Source of the DNA: CAYXZQ01 sp963717515
Lineage (GTDB): Archaea; Nanobdellota; Nanobdellia; Woesearchaeales; DSVV01
Length of the DNA: 64,000 nt
Direction of reading: 5' to 3'
Assembly: GCA_963717515.1 (NCBI GenBank)
Contig: OY970338.1
Coordinates: forward strand, 1,426,001-1,490,000
The notes beneath the pieces are model-generated. The model was not told the DNA's origin. It worked only from the letters and a program-made list of their open reading frames with translations, and searched no databases. This document shows, one piece after another, positions 8,944 to 17,049 of this stretch. Numbering within the stretch: position 1 is the first letter of the stretch; each line of letters starts with the position of its first letter. The translations under genes were made by a program, and so were the position numbers.

Positions 8944-9333
8944 ATGGGAAGGGTTCTACTTAGAAGCAAGATACACAGGGCTGTTGTGACCCAGGCAAAC
9001 AGGGACTATGAAGGCAGCATCACCATAGATGAGGACCTGATGGATGCAGCAGACATCTGCAGGTTCGAGCAAGTCCATGTCTTCAGCATCACATCAGGGG
9101 AAAGGCTCATAACCTACACCATCCCTGGAAAGAGGGGAAGCGGGATAATATGCATGAACGGCGCAGCAGCGAACAGGATAAAAGAGGGAGAGCTGTTGAT
9201 AATCGTCGCATACTGCGATGTCCCTGAAGACGAGGTCTGCAATGTCAACCCCAGGATTGTGCTGCTCGGGGATGACAATCAGATAAAGAAAGTCATCGAC
9301 GGGCATGAGCATGCCCTGAATTTCCATAATTAA
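8944..9333 (+). CDS. panD: Aspartate 1-decarboxylase (pyruvoyl enzyme)
   Basis: Converts aspartate to beta-alanine for pantothenate/CoA synthesis. The 129-residue protein matches the bacterial PanD family over its whole length: SKIHRA near the N-terminus, the self-cleavage pair Gly24-Ser25 (YEGSIT) that generates the pyruvoyl group, LMDAADI, and RGSGIICMNGAAA. Lys9, His11 and Tyr22 occupy the expected places. Archaea usually make beta-alanine with a PLP enzyme (MfnA type), so a PanD here suggests acquisition from bacteria. The next gene, a PaaK-like ligase, begins 6 bp later and is probably co-transcribed. Confidence 0.93.
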   Translation: MGRVLLRSKIHRAVVTQANRDYEGSITIDEDLMDAADICRFEQVHVFSITSGERLITYTIPGKRGSGIICMNGAAANRIKEGELLIIVAYCDVPEDEVCNVNPRIVLLGDDNQIKKVIDGHEHALNFHN

Positions 9334-9339
9334 TCCAAA

Positions 9340-10851
9340 ATGTGGAGAACAATTCTGAAATTAACCCCCCAGCGGCTGGTCGAGCATTACAGGAAAAGCC
9401 TCATGGACAATTATCCGAGACTGAAGCATGCGATGCTGAATTCTGATCCAGAGATATTTGATGCAGTGAGCGAGAAAAGCGCGCTGTACATGTTCAGATA
9501 TTGCAAAAGGAACATCCCTGCGTACAAACGATTCATAAACAGAGCCCCTTATCACCGAGAGCCTAAGAATATCAAAGAGTTCAGGAATGTCCCTGAAACA
9601 AACAAGGACAACTATGTCTTTGCCGCCAACTCGAATTCAGAGCTCTGCAAAAATGGAGACATAAGGAATGTAAATTTCTGGGTAAAGAGCTCAGGACATT
9701 CAGGCAAGGAGAGGGAGTGGGGCAAGAGCAACAGGGAGATAGAATATTCTTCAAAATCCCTTGCTGTCGGCCTGGATGTGAATTTCGATATCACAAATCA
9801 ATCGACCCTCATAATTAACGGTTATATCCTGAGCAGCTGGGTGTGCGGGCTGAGTTTCGCATTGATGGCGCACGAAAAGAATGCGATAATCAATGTCGGA
9901 CCTTCAGAAAAAGAGATACTTGAGACAGTAGAGATGTTCGACAGGGAATACCGGCAGATAATAATCCTCGGCTACCCGCCGTTCATAAAGCATCTTGTGG
10001 ATTATGCATGCTCGAAAAATTTCCGCTGGGACAGGCACAATGTCCATTTCTTTGTCGGCGGAGAGTATTTCCCTGAGGAATGGAGGGAATATGTCGAGGA
10101 CAGGATAAACAAGAAAGATAATTCCAGGCATAAGATTATTGCAGGATACGGCTCATCCGACCTTGGTCTTGTCGGCGGCATCGAGACAGATGAATCAATC
10201 ACCATAAGAAGGCTCTGCCGCATGAACAGGGACCTTTCCAGGGATGTATTCGGCGAGCCGAGGTCATTTCCAATGCTTTTCCAGTATCCTCCTTTCATTT
10301 ATGTCCATACAAACAAGGGCAGGGAGCTTCTCTTTACCTCCCTCCTCCCTGAAAATCCCATGCCGCTCGTCAACTACAACCTCAAGGACCAGGGCGGGGT
10401 GATAAGCCACAACCGCATGAAAGCGATCCTGAAGAAGCACAACATAAACATCGACATAAGGCTGAAACTTCCGTTCATCTTCATCGAGGGCAGGAGCACG
10501 GGCGCGGTGAAACTCTGCGCATTCATGATATATCCAGAAAACATAAAGGAGGCCATATTCAGGACAAAGGATATCGCGCACTCGACGACAGGCAGATTCA
10601 GGATGAGAGTCGAATACGACAAGTCTGAAAATGAGTCATTCTTAATTGATTTCGAGCTGATGAAAGGCAAGAAAAGCTCCAAAGAGCTAGCTGAAATGTT
10701 TTCTTCAAACATCACTAAGACACTCCGGGAGGTGAACCAGGGCTATGACAGCATATGCAGGAACATACCGGATTCATCAAAGATTAACATTGTTCTCCAT
10801 GAATACGGGGAATTCCCGCATGAGCATAAGACGAAGTTCAGGTATGTCTAG
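9340..10851 (+). CDS. Phenylacetate-CoA ligase / CapK-like adenylate-forming enzyme
   Basis: A 503-residue member of the PaaK/CapK branch of the ANL superfamily, which activates carboxylic acids as acyl-adenylates. Visible blocks are the phosphate-loop-like VKSSGHSGKEREW (about residues 114-126), FVGGEYFPEEWR in the middle, the adenine-pocket-like AGYGSSDLG, and a later FIEGRSTGA as in the hinge region. The substrate cannot be named. It lies 6 bp after panD, so its product might feed or use CoA metabolism, but that is inference. It ends exactly where the convergent patatin gene ends. Confidence 0.75.
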   Translation: MWRTILKLTPQRLVEHYRKSLMDNYPRLKHAMLNSDPEIFDAVSEKSALYMFRYCKRNIPAYKRFINRAPYHREPKNIKEFRNVPETNKDNYVFAANSNSELCKNGDIRNVNFWVKSSGHSGKEREWGKSNREIEYSSKSLAVGLDVNFDITNQSTLIINGYILSSWVCGLSFALMAHEKNAIINVGPSEKEILETVEMFDREYRQIIILGYPPFIKHLVDYACSKNFRWDRHNVHFFVGGEYFPEEWREYVEDRINKKDNSRHKIIAGYGSSDLGLVGGIETDESITIRRLCRMNRDLSRDVFGEPRSFPMLFQYPPFIYVHTNKGRELLFTSLLPENPMPLVNYNLKDQGGVISHNRMKAILKKHNINIDIRLKLPFIFIEGRSTGAVKLCAFMIYPENIKEAIFRTKDIAHSTTGRFRMRVEYDKSENESFLIDFELMKGKKSSKELAEMFSSNITKTLREVNQGYDSICRNIPDSSKINIVLHEYGEFPHEHKTKFRYV

Positions 10852-11625
10852 CTACCCCATCACCTTCCTCGCCGCTTCCTGCCCGGCCCTTATCAGCTCA
10901 TCAGTGAAGCTGAAGTCGGATATGTGCACGCTGCGGAAGTCATGGGTGATGTTTATGACCTTTGCGAAGTCCTTTGAGAGCTCCATCTCGTTATTTATCA
11001 GCTGCTCGATGAGGATTGCAGACGTCCTGTCTGTGTACTCTGCCAATGTGCCTTTTTTGCACTCGAACTTTGTCTTGAAGAGGCTCACGATGATTATCTG
11101 CTCGCAATTCGCATCCTTTATCCCGAAATAACTGCTTATCGAGCCGTCGATATACGGAATGCCGTCGATATCTACAGGCGGGAAGAACGGGGGAAGCGAG
11201 CAGCTCGCGACTATCGGGTCGAAGAGCGGGCCTTTGCCGAATATCCTCGAATCGCCAGTATTCATGTCAGTGCAGTTGACATGCAGGGGGATGTCGAGCT
11301 CCTCGAACTTATCGACATTCACGTTCTTCTTCAGCTGGTTGTAGAGTCCTGCATGCGTGAATATGGACTTTGAAAGATGATACCTGTAGAACAGCCTGCG
11401 GTTGTACGGGAAGAACGTGCTCCTCTTCGCGCTTCGCCAGAGCCTCTCTAGCCTGTCCACGTTCTTCATGGGGTCCTTTCCATTGGCCAGGACCACGCCG
11501 TTGAGCGCTCCGACGCTCGTGCCGATTATGAGGTCAGGCACGACCTTCCTGAATATCTCCCTGCACGCCCCGACCTCGAACGCACCTTTTGTGCCTCCGC
11601 CCGGCAGTATCAACGCTGTCTTCAT
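10852..11625 (-). CDS. Patatin-like phospholipase
   Basis: A 257-residue lipid acyl hydrolase of the patatin family. The oxyanion loop GGGTKGAF (about 9-16), the nucleophile elbow GTSVG (Ser37) and the catalytic Asp160-Gly161 (YIDGSIS) are all present, giving a complete Ser-Asp dyad. There is no signal peptide, so it acts inside the cell. A TATA-like GTTTAAATATTTTT at about 11648-11661 lies upstream. It is convergent with the PaaK-like gene with no gap. The substrate lipid is unknown. Confidence 0.9.
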   Translation of the reverse strand: MKTALILPGGGTKGAFEVGACREIFRKVVPDLIIGTSVGALNGVVLANGKDPMKNVDRLERLWRSAKRSTFFPYNRRLFYRYHLSKSIFTHAGLYNQLKKNVNVDKFEELDIPLHVNCTDMNTGDSRIFGKGPLFDPIVASCSLPPFFPPVDIDGIPYIDGSISSYFGIKDANCEQIIIVSLFKTKFECKKGTLAEYTDRTSAILIEQLINNEMELSKDFAKVINITHDFRSVHISDFSFTDELIRAGQEAARKVMG

Positions 11626-11646
11626 GTCCCATCTTTGAGGCAGCTG

Positions 11647-11706
11647 GTTTAAATATTTTTCCAGGAGATGATGACGATTGCGGAAAAGAGAATGATTTAT
11701 ATAATA
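11647..11706. promoter_or_regulatory. Divergent promoters for the patatin and rubredoxin genes
   Basis: GTTTAAATATTTTT (about 11648-11661, minus strand use) and GATTTATATAATA (about 11694-11706, plus strand use) lie about 25 bp from the starts at 11625 and 11727. Confidence 0.6.
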
Positions 11707-11726
11707 TTTTCAATTTATTGCATACC

Positions 11727-11900
11727 ATGGCAAGATTCAGGTGCACTGTCTGCGATTACATATATGATGAGTCTGCAGGGGACGAAGAGCACAGCGTAAG
11801 AGAAGGCACAAAGTTCTCAGACCTTCCGGATGACTGGGTATGTCCTGTGTGCGGCGTGCCGAAGGCGATGTTCGAAAAGATGGAGCAGGATGCATCATGA
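11727..11900 (+). CDS. Rubredoxin
   Basis: A 57-residue one-iron electron carrier. The two iron-binding loops CTVC (Cys6, Cys9) and CPVCG (Cys39, Cys42) and the conserved DDWVCPVCG context are intact. The ATG at 11727 sits about 25 bp after a TATA box. A longer frame upstream is not needed. Its TGA overlaps the ATG of the hemerythrin gene (ATGA). Pairing with a hemerythrin suggests a role in oxygen, peroxide or NO protection, with rubredoxin as electron donor; this is inferred from context. Confidence 0.95.
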   Translation: MARFRCTVCDYIYDESAGDEEHSVREGTKFSDLPDDWVCPVCGVPKAMFEKMEQDAS

Positions 11901-12427
11901 AGCCGATAGCCCTGCTGATGATCGAGCACAGGCTGATTGAAAAGATGGTCGGATTGCTTGAAAAGGAGGCTGAGAGCATAGCATCCGGCAACAAAGTCAA
12001 CATACCGCTCATCCTTGATTCTGTAGATTTTTTCAGGACCTACGCAGACAAGACCCATCATGGCAAGGAGGAGGACATCCTCTTCAAGTGGCTGGCTCCT
12101 AAGGACCTCAAGGAAGATCACAGGAAGCTGATGGACGACCTTGTCAAAGAACATATTGTTGCAAGAAACACTGTAAAGGCCCTGGCTGAGTCTGCAAGGG
12201 GATGCTCAGATGGAGTTCCCGGGTCGTCGGAAGAGATCCATCGACTGCTCAAGGCCCTGGTAAACCTATACCCGTCACACATAAAAAAGGAGGACAGGTC
12301 ATTCTTCATCCCTGTGATGGGGTATTTCGGAGATGAAGAGCAGAAGGCGATGCTTGAGAGGTTCTATGAGTTTGACAGGGGCATGATCCACGAGAAGTAC
12401 AGGCAGGTAGTAAAGAGATATGGATGA
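11897..12427 (+). CDS. Hemerythrin-like HHE domain protein
   Basis: A 176-residue helical protein with the His/Glu pattern of the hemerythrin HHE family: IEHRLIEKM near the N-terminus, THHGKEEDILF, EDHRKLMDD and HIKKEDRSFF. These residues would hold a di-iron centre binding O2 or NO. It begins inside the rubredoxin stop codon (ATGA), so the two are translationally coupled. No DNA-binding or membrane segment is present. Likely role: oxygen or nitric-oxide sensing or scavenging in an anaerobe. Confidence 0.88.
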   Translation: MKPIALLMIEHRLIEKMVGLLEKEAESIASGNKVNIPLILDSVDFFRTYADKTHHGKEEDILFKWLAPKDLKEDHRKLMDDLVKEHIVARNTVKALAESARGCSDGVPGSSEEIHRLLKALVNLYPSHIKKEDRSFFIPVMGYFGDEEQKAMLERFYEFDRGMIHEKYRQVVKRYG

Positions 12428-12506
12428 ATAGAATCGCAATTTCCTGAGCATTGCCCTGTTTCTAATAAGACCATCAGAAATGCAATTTCCCTGGTCTTGC
12501 CGACAA

Positions 12507-12722
12507 TCAGACCATCACCACTTCCAGTCCGTCAATATCCCTGGAATGCCTGTCACCTGTCATCAGCTTTGCCTTGGCATCCATCGCAATGCATGCATTG
12601 CTGATGTCAGAATCAGGGACCATCCTCCCTCTTTTTTTCAGGCCGTGCTTGATCCTGGCAAAATTTTCAGCACTTTTCCTCGTTATGGTCAACAATAGAA
12701 AATTCTTATCCAGATATTGCAT
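12507..12722 (-). pseudogene. C-terminal remnant of a VapC-type PIN-domain toxin
   Basis: A 71-residue frame that resembles only the last two thirds of a PIN-domain RNase: SAENFARIKHGLKKRGRMVP, then a DSDISNACIAM helix with acidic residues, then LMTGDRHSRDIDGL. The N-terminal strand with the first catalytic Asp (LDTN type) is absent, and no antitoxin is found next to it. It is therefore probably non-functional, although a TATA box lies at the right distance upstream. Confidence 0.6.
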
Positions 12723-12734
12723 GACATAAGTTTA

Positions 12735-12753
12735 ATAAGTATGACTTATATAT
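12735..12753 (-). promoter_or_regulatory. TATA box overlapping a palindrome upstream of the PIN remnant
   Basis: ATAAGT-ATG-ACTTAT (12735-12749) is a perfect 6-bp inverted repeat that overlaps the minus-strand TATA-like ATATATAAGT (12744-12753), 22-31 bp upstream of the ATG at 12722. It could be a leftover toxin-antitoxin autoregulation operator. Confidence 0.4.
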
Positions 12754-12831
12754 AATATTTCCTTCTAATAAAGAAAAAACAATCCATTAAAGATCCTGTC
12801 CCTCTTTTTCCGGAGAATTTCCATCCAAGAA

Positions 12832-13173
12832 TCAGCGCTTCTCGCCTGTCAATTCATCAAGGACCCTGTCTATCCTGACCTCTTCCTTCCTGGATACTCT
12901 CATGTAAGGTGTCACAGAAAGGATTAGTATCACGACAGCCGATATGACCAGTAAGTTGAAGAGCATCTTGCTGATGAGCTCGTTCTGGAGGGCGATGAGC
13001 GAGAACACCAGGAAAGCGAAGAAGAGCATGAGGCCCTTGTCAAGCACGAGGGTCGCCCGCTCCCTGTATATCTTGGACTTCTCAATCATCAGGATGATGT
13101 ACTGCTTCTCTGATTCAGAAAGGTGTCTCTGAGGCAGCCTGTCAAATACGCTGCCCCCCTCTTTTTTATCCAT
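12832..13173 (-). CDS. Hypothetical membrane protein, two TM segments
   Basis: A 113-residue protein not recognised as a known family. The N-terminal 45 residues are charged (SESEKQYIILMIEKSKIYRE). Two adjacent hydrophobic helices follow (about 49-63 and 68-87), then a charged C-terminal tail with VRIDRVLDELTGEKR. This arrangement, a helical cytoplasmic part and a hairpin in the membrane, gives no functional clue. It sits alone between the PIN remnant and rpoN on the same strand. Confidence 0.65.
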   Translation of the reverse strand: MDKKEGGSVFDRLPQRHLSESEKQYIILMIEKSKIYRERATLVLDKGLMLFFAFLVFSLIALQNELISKMLFNLLVISAVVILILSVTPYMRVSRKEEVRIDRVLDELTGEKR

Positions 13174-13270
13174 GCCTTCATGCTTGAACTGGATTATTTA
13201 AATAATTTTTGTTTGCATTATGGAATGAGGACATGAACTTAACTATATCAACATGCTGCAGATAAGAGAA

Positions 13271-13468
13271 TCAGTATTTCTTGAACTGCGCTGCGATGTC
13301 TATGAGATCCACTTGCCCGAGGAACATTGACCTGCAGCAGTATCTGTCAAGGCCTAGGTCGTCAAGAATCTTCTTCTTGTCTTCTTCTGACTCGACCCTC
13401 TCCAGGAATTCATCCCAAAGCTGTGCAATCGGCTTGCCACAGCTCCAGCATCTAATAGGTATTATCAT
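13271..13468 (-). CDS. rpoN: DNA-directed RNA polymerase subunit N (Rpb10 homologue)
   Basis: A 65-residue zinc-binding subunit that helps assemble the archaeal RNA polymerase core. It starts with MIIPIRCWSCGKPI, giving CxxC at 7-10, and has the paired cysteines YCCRSMF (44-45), the hallmark of Rpb10/RpoN. Length is typical. In many archaea rpoN lies in the S13-S4-L13-S9 operon; here it is detached and flanked by small membrane-protein genes. Confidence 0.96.
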   Translation of the reverse strand: MIIPIRCWSCGKPIAQLWDEFLERVESEEDKKKILDDLGLDRYCCRSMFLGQVDLIDIAAQFKKY

Positions 13469-13512
13469 TTTTACTCATGGACTTCGGATTTATTTATAAA
13501 GCTATCGGTCAA

Positions 13513-13935
13513 TCAGGCCAGGACTCTCCTTGCCTTTCTAATTGCCACAAAAAGCCATGCATTTGCAATGATGAAGAGGACCTGAAGGAATATGAACCCT
13601 GTCAGGATATTCTCGGAAAACACCCTTTCGAGGAATCCTTGCATGTCAGCTGATATGAAGAATACTGCGATGATGTTTATCAGGCTGTTCAGTATGAAGA
13701 ATCCTGCAAACAGCCTTGCAGTCCTGTATACTCTCCTATGCTGCCTCAGGACGCGGAATCCGACATATACAGCCAGAAATGATAGTCCAAGTGCCAGGAC
13801 AGTAGCAGCATTGCCGTCGAGAAAGAACATCCCTGCAAGGATGAAATAGGGTTTCCTGAGATAGCCGAGGACAAGAGCAAGGTCGATGAAGATAGGTATC
13901 ATGGCAGACTTGACGACACGCGGGATCTCTTTCAT
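13513..13935 (-). CDS. Hypothetical membrane protein, four TM segments
   Basis: A 140-residue polytopic protein with predicted helices at about 10-35, 42-63, 73-95 and 108-133. It has a basic loop (RQHRRVYRTARL) after the second helix and a basic C-terminus. No family motif is recognised. It overlaps the end of the upstream wHTH gene by 4 bp, so the two are co-translated, which suggests a membrane partner for that protein. Confidence 0.65.
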   Translation of the reverse strand: MKEIPRVVKSAMIPIFIDLALVLGYLRKPYFILAGMFFLDGNAATVLALGLSFLAVYVGFRVLRQHRRVYRTARLFAGFFILNSLINIIAVFFISADMQGFLERVFSENILTGFIFLQVLFIIANAWLFVAIRKARRVLA

Positions 13936-14507
13936 GATAGCCTGTATATATCCTTATCTTTTTTAATTTTTCCTTCTTTTTCCATCGTATCGAGGAATTT
14001 CTGGATATGGTCTTCAGGAACACCTGCATTAAGGGATAGGGTCTTTACATCTGTCGGCCTGAGCTTGAGCTGGAGCATGATGATGTTCTTGACAAGCGTC
14101 ACGCCGTTGTTCTTGATTACCTGGTTTTCCGCTGTGAGGTTCTTTGCAAGCATCTCTATCCTGTGCAGCTTCTCCTGGAGGTCATTGAGAAAATCCGTGA
14201 ACTCATGGCTGCTGTAAAATATCTGGTCAGGCTCAAGTATCTCGACAGACGCGGGCATGTAATCAAAACAGAACCAGACAAGGCTCTCTATTCCATCCGC
14301 CTCGAACTCAATCTCTGAGAAAACATTGAATAGCTCCTTGCCCTTCTCTTTCTTGGCCTTGCTCCTGTGCTCCTTGAGGACCCTGAATCCCTTGCGCTCT
14401 TCTACAAGCTTGTCCATGTACATGCCTAATGTCTCTTCGATGTGCTTTTTCGGGCCTCCCATCATCTGTATGATAGCCCTCGCCACTATCTTCTGTTCCT
14501 TTGGCAT
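13932..14507 (-). CDS. Conserved-looking cytoplasmic protein with C-terminal winged-helix-like segment
   Basis: A 191-residue soluble protein. The central part is helical and acidic. The last 70 residues (LKLRPTDVKTLSLNAGVPED followed by EKEGKIKKDKDIYRLS) look like a winged helix, with a recognition helix and a wing. It may therefore be a regulator, but no DNA-binding residue can be singled out. It shares a 4-bp overlap with the downstream four-TM protein. A TATA-like box at 14527-14540 lies just upstream. Confidence 0.6.
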   Translation of the reverse strand: MPKEQKIVARAIIQMMGGPKKHIEETLGMYMDKLVEERKGFRVLKEHRSKAKKEKGKELFNVFSEIEFEADGIESLVWFCFDYMPASVEILEPDQIFYSSHEFTDFLNDLQEKLHRIEMLAKNLTAENQVIKNNGVTLVKNIIMLQLKLRPTDVKTLSLNAGVPEDHIQKFLDTMEKEGKIKKDKDIYRLS

Positions 14508-14526
14508 GAATCTGTTGGGAATCGGG

Positions 14527-14558
14527 GTTTTATAAATATTTTTCTAAATATTTAAATA
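14527..14558. promoter_or_regulatory. Divergent promoters for the wHTH gene and MscS channel
   Basis: GTTTTATAAATATT (14527-14540) faces the minus-strand gene starting at 14507. ATATTTAAATA (14548-14558) lies about 25 bp before the ATG at 14583 and decides that start. Confidence 0.6.
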
Positions 14559-14582
14559 CTGGTGATTTCTCCGTTTCCAGGA

Positions 14583-15656
14583 ATGGCAACGCCTGCGGAA
14601 TATATCGATCTCCTGCATCAATATGATATAATCTATGCCCTTGTAATAATCATAGGGGCATTTGTCGTCGGCGAAATAGTGAAATTCATAATCAAGCAGG
14701 GAGCAAAAAGGCTCGTCAGCAAGACAAAGACATCGCTGGATGACGAGCTCCTGAATGCGATAGAGAAGCCTGTCCTCTGGGGGATAACCCTAATCGGAAT
14801 ATTCATCGCCCTCCTGTATGTCAGGTTCCTAGACAATTACACTGCAAGGATACTGATGATTGCAAAGGTTGTCGGGATAATCTGGGGCTGCTGGCTCGTC
14901 ATCAGGGTCATCAAAGGTCTGTTCAACTGGTACCAGGACGAGATATCTGTCAAGACAAAGACAGACATGGATGACAAGTACATGCACATATTCAGGCGTG
15001 TAATCAACATTATCATATATGCAGTCGTCGGCATGCTGCTGCTACAACAGCTTGGCGTCCAGATAACGCCGCTCATTGCAAGCCTGGGGATCGGCGGCCT
15101 CGCAATCGCGCTGGCGCTTCAGGATACACTGGCAAATTTCTTCTCCGGATTCTACATGATCAGCGACCGGGCGATAAAGATAGGCGATTATGTCGAGATT
15201 GAGGCTGCCGGCGGGACTGTCAAGGGCCATGTCAAGGATATCGGATGGAGGACCTCGAAAGTTGAGACCCTCGCAGGCAACAACGTGATAGTTCCCAATT
15301 CAACCTTCGCAAACTCCACAGTCATCAATTACCAGTCGCCGACAGCTGAGATGTCATTGCTGATCCCGGTAGGGGTGGCGTATGGCAGCGACCTTGAGAA
15401 AGTGGAGAGGGTCACATGCGAAGTCATATCAGATGTGCATGAACAGGTGGACGGTGCCAAGAAAGGGCACGGGCCTCTGGTGAGGTATAGGGAATTCGCT
15501 GACTCCAGTATCAACTTCATCGCTATCCTCCGGATCATTGACCCTGCAAAACAAGGGATTGTCAAGCACGAGTTCATCAAGAGGCTGAAGAAGAGGTTCG
15601 ATGCCGAGGGAATCGAGATTCCTTTCCCCATAAGGACCATAAAGATGGATAAATGA
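14583..15656 (+). CDS. MscS-family mechanosensitive channel
   Basis: A 357-residue membrane channel that opens under membrane tension to release solutes. Three or four N-terminal helices are followed by the pore helix region GLGIGGLAIALALQ (Gly/Ala-rich TM3). Next come the beta domain (ISDRAIKIGDYVEI, then NNVIVPNSTFANSTV) and a mixed alpha/beta C-terminal domain ending IEIPFPIRTI. This is the full MscS core. The ATG at 14583 (MATPAEYI) fits the TATA box at 14548. A second, divergent MscS paralogue lies at 47511. Confidence 0.92.
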   Translation: MATPAEYIDLLHQYDIIYALVIIIGAFVVGEIVKFIIKQGAKRLVSKTKTSLDDELLNAIEKPVLWGITLIGIFIALLYVRFLDNYTARILMIAKVVGIIWGCWLVIRVIKGLFNWYQDEISVKTKTDMDDKYMHIFRRVINIIIYAVVGMLLLQQLGVQITPLIASLGIGGLAIALALQDTLANFFSGFYMISDRAIKIGDYVEIEAAGGTVKGHVKDIGWRTSKVETLAGNNVIVPNSTFANSTVINYQSPTAEMSLLIPVGVAYGSDLEKVERVTCEVISDVHEQVDGAKKGHGPLVRYREFADSSINFIAILRIIDPAKQGIVKHEFIKRLKKRFDAEGIEIPFPIRTIKMDK

Positions 15657-15737
15657 ACATTCTCTTTCATGTTACCCCTTCATAATACTACAAAAAGTTT
15701 TAATACTTTCGCCGTTAATTCCTTTTTGTGGGTTGAA

Positions 15738-16784
15738 ATGGGACTGATGGATATTTTCAAGAAAAAAAAGCAGGCCGGAGTGGGAAGCATGCCGAATGCT
15801 CCTATGATGCCGGGCCATGGTGCATTTGATATGCCTGATTCGCAGGCGTCAAAGCTTGATGAACCTCCGATGCCGTCGGATTCGGATTTTCTTAATGACA
15901 TGGATAAGGCCAGCCAGTATCCGCTTCCAGAAATCCCGCCGCTCAAGTCAGCAAACCCGAAACCAGAGGGACGGGGCAATATGGCATCTGGCATGGATAT
16001 GCATAATGCCTATCTTGAACCGCATAAGGATGAGCTGGAGCCTTATCAGCTGCCCAAATTCAGTGCAGGAGCAGCCCAGGCCCAGCCTATGAAAAAACCA
16101 GGAGCCCAGCCTGACTTCGGAGATTTTGATTTTTCTGATTCAGGTCAGCTGGACGAGCTTGAGATTGTGCCGGACGACGACACATCCCAGAAAGGACAAG
16201 CAGCTCAGGTTGAGCAAGAATCACATGAAGATAAGGAATTGCCGCCTATTGAGCCCATCAGCATGGATAACTTTGAGAGCAAGGATGATGTTACCCAATT
16301 CCCTCAGATGCCAGAGATGCCAAGGCAGGCTGGACCTGAACAAAAGCCCGAGCCTGACACAGCAGAAGAAGATGCCCTGCCATCTGACCAGTACACGACG
16401 CCAGGGGATCTTATGGAATCATACGAGAGCAGGGATGATGGCCCGAAAATCAAGGCATCCAGGCCTGAAAAAAGCAAGCCTTCATATCCTGAGCATGAGA
16501 CCATCCATGAGCATGAAATGCTGCAGGAGCCCGAAGTGCATACTGAGCCCATTATCAGGAAGAGGATAATCAATGACTCGATGTATGTAAATGTTGAGGT
16601 GTTCAGAGAGGTTGCTGAATACGTAAATGCGCTGGAAAATGATTCAAGGGTGGCTGAGGAGACACTTTTCAGGATTAAGGATATCGTGCTCAGCAAGGAG
16701 AAGATATATGACAAATGGAGAAATGACCTTGAGCAGGTCGAGCGCGAGCTGATACAGCTTGACAAGATATTATTCAATGTATAG
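15738..16784 (+). CDS. Unknown protein: long disordered acidic/Pro-rich region plus C-terminal helical module
   Basis: A 348-residue protein. It starts MGLMDIFKKKK, a short amphipathic/basic segment. Residues about 20-275 are low-complexity, rich in Pro, Asp, Glu, Met and Gln. The last 70 residues (VNVEVFREVAEYVNALEN onward, ending LDKILFNV) form a helical hairpin that aligns by eye with the whole of the next small protein. This suggests a flexible linker or scaffold protein ending in an assembly domain. It heads a three-gene run with 10-bp and 6-bp gaps. No known family is recognised. The ATG at 15738 is chosen because upstream residues are non-conserved and a TATA-like box lies at about 15690-15705. 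Confidence 0.7.
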   Translation: MGLMDIFKKKKQAGVGSMPNAPMMPGHGAFDMPDSQASKLDEPPMPSDSDFLNDMDKASQYPLPEIPPLKSANPKPEGRGNMASGMDMHNAYLEPHKDELEPYQLPKFSAGAAQAQPMKKPGAQPDFGDFDFSDSGQLDELEIVPDDDTSQKGQAAQVEQESHEDKELPPIEPISMDNFESKDDVTQFPQMPEMPRQAGPEQKPEPDTAEEDALPSDQYTTPGDLMESYESRDDGPKIKASRPEKSKPSYPEHETIHEHEMLQEPEVHTEPIIRKRIINDSMYVNVEVFREVAEYVNALENDSRVAEETLFRIKDIVLSKEKIYDKWRNDLEQVERELIQLDKILFNV

Positions 16785-16794
16785 GTGATATAAA

Positions 16795-17043
16795 ATGGAT
16801 CCGATTGACATACCGGGAAGGGCAGTTTTTGTAAAGCTTAATGAATACAAGGACATAATCGAGCTGATTGACGCGCTTAAGCAGAAGCTTGTCCAGGCAA
16901 AATCGACTCTTGAAAAGATAAGGAGCCTCAAGACTGAAGAGGAGACAGAGATTGAGCTCTGGGAGAGCAGCCTGGGTGAGATAGACAAGAAGATAGCAAA
17001 CATCGACAGGGCCCTATTTGAGAATGAAGCATCAGAAGCATGA
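16795..17043 (+). CDS. Small helical protein homologous to the C-terminus of its upstream neighbour
   Basis: An 82-residue protein that is almost entirely a helical hairpin or coiled coil. The pattern VFVKLNEYKDIIELIDALK, then LEKIRSLK, then ELWESSLGEIDKK, then IDRALFE parallels VNVEVFREVAEYVNALEN, RIKDIVLSKEK, DKWRNDLEQVERE and LDKILFN in the preceding protein. The two probably share a fold and may co-assemble. Function unknown. Confidence 0.7.
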   Translation: MDPIDIPGRAVFVKLNEYKDIIELIDALKQKLVQAKSTLEKIRSLKTEEETEIELWESSLGEIDKKIANIDRALFENEASEA

Positions 17044-17049
17044 CTGAAA

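Noticed and set aside
12430..12500. Imperfect repeats around AGGAAATTGC and AAGACC/GGTCTT after the hemerythrin gene
   Set aside because: Too short and diverged to claim as a functional element.
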